Part shown: piece by piece, positions 5,622 through 8,540 of the stretch
Numbering within the stretch: the stretch's first letter is position 1
How the letters are laid out: each line of letters opens with the position of its first letter
Origin: an uncultured Pseudomonadota bacterium
Lineage (GTDB): Bacteria; Bdellovibrionota_B; Oligoflexia; Oligoflexales; Bog-1112
Length of the DNA: 8,540 bases
Direction of reading: 5' to 3'
NCBI GenBank assembly: GCA_937896265.1
Contig: CALBMD010000403.1
Span: forward strand, 1-8,540
Made by a program: the position numbers and the translations under genes
The notes under the pieces: generated by a model
Told to the model about the DNA's origin: nothing
Database searches by the model: none
The model's input: only the letters and a program-made list of their open reading frames with translations

Positions 5622-7787
5622 CTAAAAACGATACTGCATACCTAAGCCTGGATTTTCATCAGAAAATAAGATTCCTGCTGCCCATTTCCAGCTGCGAGAA
5701 TACATGATCGACGCTCGAAATTCTGATTGTATCCTCTCTTCTTCGGAAGCGATCGTAGTTGATCTCCCCTGCGCCAGAGTAAACTCAGCCTCAGTAAATA
5801 AATATCTTGTCCATTGAAACTTCTTTGCTAAATCTAACCGAAGTTTTCCTTTATGGTCAACAAACACGCTCAATTCTATGAGCACAGGCAGGGTATAACT
5901 AAATCCAATAACACCTCGTGTCTTGTCTTTAGCATAGGAAGCTAAATAATATCCCCCGATAGCAAGATTGAAAAAAGTTGAAAGCCATCTTCTATAGAGA
6001 ATGTCCCCTTCAATGTGCTCCGCATTGTCATATTTATTTGTTTTGATGCTTGCTTCAAATACATCCCAGGTTTTTGATAGTCTGAGGTCCACTAAGGCTT
6101 CGTTTGTGGCAAGCCCAATTTTTCCATCAAAGAAGAAATGATCATGAAGGTGATGATCTTTATGTTGAATATGGGCTATTTCTGGCTTTGGAGTGAACGA
6201 GAAATATTTTACGACACGAGCCATGCCTGTTTTCATATGATATAGATTATGGCAATGAAGCATCCATTCGCCAGGCTCATCAGCTAATAGCTCAATTGTT
6301 CTTGATCCATGTGGCGATACATCAACAGTGTGTTTTAAAGGTGAGAACTCGCCATTGGCATTAACAACTCTAAAAAAATGCCCATGTAGGTGCATCGGGT
6401 GGTGCATCATCGTTTCATTTTCAAAAATAAATCTTATAACCTCACCTTCTCGCACTACTATATTTCTATCTTCATGAATTGCTTTGCCATTTATATACCA
6501 AACATAGCGCTCCATATCGCCGCCAAGAACTAACTTAAATTCCTTGATGGTTTTGTTTTTAGAGAATGCTGTTTTGGTTTGCGCTTTTAAAAAATCTACT
6601 GTCAGTAAATCCACCGCTGAATTAGCAGCTATCTCATTCTCTGCCGCCACTTGCCCATGTTCTTTGTGATTCATAGGCATGTGGTGGTTATGATTGCTGT
6701 CGTCTTTCTTTTCACTAGAATTTGTTGTTGGCATTTGATGATTAGCATGACCTGCTCCATGAACAGCGCTCATTGGCATGTAAAGATTTATTGGAACTTT
6801 ATTGGGGGAAAAAATCTTATCTCCCATGCCAATCCATGCTGAAGCATAACCGGTGACATCTTGTGAAGTTGCTCTTAGTTCATAATTTTTGTGCTCCAGA
6901 ACTGTAAAAAGAACATCATATGTCTCAGCCATTGCGACTAAAATTTCTTTAGCCATGAGAGGATCTATGTCGATTCCATCTGCAGATATTACTTTCATTG
7001 CCGACTGACCAAGCGCTACATAGAAGTAGCTTGATGCTGCAGAATTGATGATTCTTAAGCGAATACGCTCTCCTGGATGTGCTGTAATAAGTTGAGAATC
7101 TTTCTTACCATTTATTAAAAAGGCATCGTAGCCAACATCGGAAAGATCCATACCCCCCATCCGCGTCCATTCATTGCTTAGATGGCTACTCAAGCCACCT
7201 TGTTTGAAAGCATCCCAGTATGAACGGATTGAGTTTTTTTTATATAAATAATAATCTCCGTCCTTACGAAGATTTTTGAGAATTTGGTCGGCATTTTCAT
7301 CCGACCAGTCGCTTAAGATTACTACGACATCTTTATCGTACTGAATTTTCTTTTCTTTGGGATGAATGATAAATGCACCATAGACTCCCTTTTGTTCCTG
7401 AACAGAAGTGTGAGAATGGTACCAATAAGTCCCATGTTGACGAATTTTAAATTTAAAGACTCGCGATTGGTCTTTTAAAATCGGTGGGGTATTGACATAA
7501 GAAACTCCATCTTCTTCCGGAGGCAATAAGATTCCATGCCAATGAATGGATGTCTCTTCGCCAGTTGCTATATTGTTTGTCACCGTAATTTCAGCATCAT
7601 CACCCTCGGTAAATTCCAGGGTTGGTGCTGGAATTTTTCCGTTAACTTGCAAGGCAAAATCAACAGTCTTCTTGCCGCTTATGTTGATTGATTGCTGGGT
7701 TATTTTCAGGTCATAACGCACGGTTTTTGCTAACACTGGCAGACAAGAAAATAAAATGAATGATGCTAGTAATGAATGCAATATCAT
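5622..7787 (-). CDS. CopA-type multicopper oxidase fused to a CopB-like barrel domain
   Basis: This is a predicted periplasmic copper-resistance oxidase (Cu(I) to Cu(II)) carrying its own outer-membrane domain. Residues 1-20 are a Sec signal peptide ending VLA; no twin-arginine is present, although CopA proteins are usually Tat-exported. Three cupredoxin domains follow (about 21-142, 150-320, 412-530). The copper ligands are complete: HWH (82-84), HSH (124-126), HPMHLHGH (463-470) and HCHNLYHMKTGM (511-522), giving type 1 ligands H463, C512, H517 and M522. A Met/His-rich insert (337-377, HNHHMPMNHKEHG) resembles the copper-binding repeats of CopA. After a second His-rich linker (HIQHKDHHLHDH, 539-550) comes about 170 residues of alternating beta-strand character matching the CopB pattern (DILYRRW, then a glycine-rich strand, then IGFSYTLPVLIELSVFVDHKG) and ending in Phe721, as outer-membrane proteins do. 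GGAG lies five bases before the ATG. Confidence 0.9.
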   Translation of the reverse strand: MILHSLLASFILFSCLPVLAKTVRYDLKITQQSINISGKKTVDFALQVNGKIPAPTLEFTEGDDAEITVTNNIATGEETSIHWHGILLPPEEDGVSYVNTPPILKDQSRVFKFKIRQHGTYWYHSHTSVQEQKGVYGAFIIHPKEKKIQYDKDVVVILSDWSDENADQILKNLRKDGDYYLYKKNSIRSYWDAFKQGGLSSHLSNEWTRMGGMDLSDVGYDAFLINGKKDSQLITAHPGERIRLRIINSAASSYFYVALGQSAMKVISADGIDIDPLMAKEILVAMAETYDVLFTVLEHKNYELRATSQDVTGYASAWIGMGDKIFSPNKVPINLYMPMSAVHGAGHANHQMPTTNSSEKKDDSNHNHHMPMNHKEHGQVAAENEIAANSAVDLLTVDFLKAQTKTAFSKNKTIKEFKLVLGGDMERYVWYINGKAIHEDRNIVVREGEVIRFIFENETMMHHPMHLHGHFFRVVNANGEFSPLKHTVDVSPHGSRTIELLADEPGEWMLHCHNLYHMKTGMARVVKYFSFTPKPEIAHIQHKDHHLHDHFFFDGKIGLATNEALVDLRLSKTWDVFEASIKTNKYDNAEHIEGDILYRRWLSTFFNLAIGGYYLASYAKDKTRGVIGFSYTLPVLIELSVFVDHKGKLRLDLAKKFQWTRYLFTEAEFTLAQGRSTTIASEEERIQSEFRASIMYSRSWKWAAGILFSDENPGLGMQYRF

Positions 7788-7911
7788 GCTGGCTCCAACT
7801 TCAATGTTTATTTAAGTATTTTGCCGGATTACTTTTTGATATTCTACAGTCTTCGTTGCCTAAATCGGGATTTTTTTGGCATGTCGAAGATACTTGCTTT
7901 TAGCGAAAAGA

Positions 7912-8540
7912 TTACCTTCTTTTTGAGAGGTTATTAACTGGTTTAGATACTGCTTCTAAAATAGCCTGAGCCATTTGGTCTAAGTTCACTACTTTTACAA
8001 CAGCCCCGAGTTCAAAAGCCGCTTTGGGCATACCAAATACGGCGCAAGACTCTTCGTCTTGTGCAAGAGTGGTGGCACCTGTTTCTTTCAAATGCAAAAG
8101 ACCAGCAGCACCATCTCTGCCCATACCAGTTAAGATAACGCCGACAGCCAAAGGTCCTAGCTGTTCTGCCACAGAATTAAATAGATAGTCGACTGAAGGT
8201 CTATGCCTATTCATGGGGGCATCGTTTGTAATACGAACTGATATTTTTCCATCGACAGAGCAATGAATTTTCATCTGCTTATTGCCAGGGGCTATGAGAA
8301 CCTTTCCGGCTAGTATCTCATCACCGTCTTCGGCTTCTTTTACTAAAAAAGGGCAAAGACTGTTTAGGTTGTTGGCAAAAGCCAAGGAAAAATCAGGTGG
8401 AATATGTTGCACAATAAGAATGGGTGGGATTGTCGAAGGCAACTGACAGATAATTTTCTTAATGGCTTCTATCCCTCCTGTGGAGGCACCAATCACAATA
8501 AGCTTGTTAAGATCAGTGTCGGTTCGCGAAGATAATTTGG
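7912..8540 (-). CDS. cheB: CheB protein-glutamate methylesterase, 5' end outside the window
   Basis: This is a chemotaxis methylesterase/deamidase that removes methyl groups from chemoreceptors and deamidates receptor glutamines in the cytoplasm. The whole catalytic domain is visible. IVIGASTGG holds the catalytic Ser, VQHIP the His, and ILTGMGRDGA the Asp. NRHRPSVDYLF and CAVFGMPKAA are further family marks. The frame stays open through 8540 with a polar linker (KLSSRTDTDLNKL) before the catalytic domain, so the GTG at 8496 is an internal Val codon and the N-terminal receiver domain should lie beyond the right edge. The C-terminus VSKPVNNLSKRR is slightly extended. The stop is 124 bases from the copper oxidase start on the same strand, which is too far to assume one operon. 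Presence of a receiver domain is inferred, not seen. Confidence 0.95.
   Translation of the reverse strand, partial: KLSSRTDTDLNKLIVIGASTGGIEAIKKIICQLPSTIPPILIVQHIPPDFSLAFANNLNSLCPFLVKEAEDGDEILAGKVLIAPGNKQMKIHCSVDGKISVRITNDAPMNRHRPSVDYLFNSVAEQLGPLAVGVILTGMGRDGAAGLLHLKETGATTLAQDEESCAVFGMPKAAFELGAVVKVVNLDQMAQAILEAVSKPVNNLSKRR

Noticed and set aside
6651..6842. 63-codon + strand ORF.
   Set aside because: It is antisense to the Met/His-rich segment of the copper oxidase; ATG-rich codons there arise from CAT (His) read on the other strand.
7897..7910. CTTTT/AAAAG hairpin just downstream of the cheB stop, as a terminator.
   Set aside because: The stem is five mostly A-T pairs and is not followed by a T-run on the - strand.
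8494..8496. GTG as the start of a short CheB-like protein.
   Set aside because: The frame stays open to the window edge with normal CheB linker and strand residues before this Val, so it is internal.

Overview
The window looks like the end of a short-read assembly contig from an AT-rich Gram-negative bacterium. The Gram-negative call rests on an outer-membrane-type barrel domain fused to a multicopper oxidase, a chemotaxis CheB and several Sec-type signal peptides. Most genes sample below about 40% GC. A phosphotransferase gene that resembles, from memory, the APH(9) spectinomycin kinase of Legionella, together with low GC and a possible secreted unknown protein, would fit an amoeba-associated gamma- or alphaproteobacterium. 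This is a guess, not an identification.

Left end (1-2500). Bases 1-51 are not genomic: they are an Illumina TruSeq P5 adapter including an 8-base i5 index. The adapter cuts off a GNAT acetyltransferase gene. Upstream of that gene on the same (-) strand lie a PAF-acetylhydrolase-like alpha/beta hydrolase broken by a one-base frameshift, and an APH-family phosphotransferase. The three are 23-27 bases apart and probably form one transcription unit reading leftwards. The phosphotransferase is clearly GC-richer than everything around it, which suggests recent acquisition. It has a GTG start with a good RBS and an inverted repeat in its leader.

Middle (2500-5030). A sparse stretch holds a doubtful 88-codon ORF, an intact GNAT acetyltransferase, an intergenic region with nested inverted repeats and a start-less open frame that may be a gene remnant, and a 433-residue predicted secreted protein of unknown function. 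All are on the - strand.

Right end (5030-8540). The fluoride channel gene crcB/fluC is the only + strand gene. It diverges from the unknown secreted protein and converges, 17 bases apart, on a 721-residue copper protein that joins a CopA-type multicopper oxidase to a CopB-like C-terminal barrel. The window ends inside a cheB gene whose catalytic domain is complete but whose N-terminal part lies outside.

The genes do not form one pathway. The common theme is tolerance functions (fluoride export, copper detoxification, possible drug phosphorylation, acetyltransferases) placed as accessory genes beside a chemotaxis gene. The items most worth a second look are the CopA-CopB fusion, the frameshifted hydrolase whose missing catalytic histidine is found in another frame, the unknown secreted protein, and the adapter contamination.
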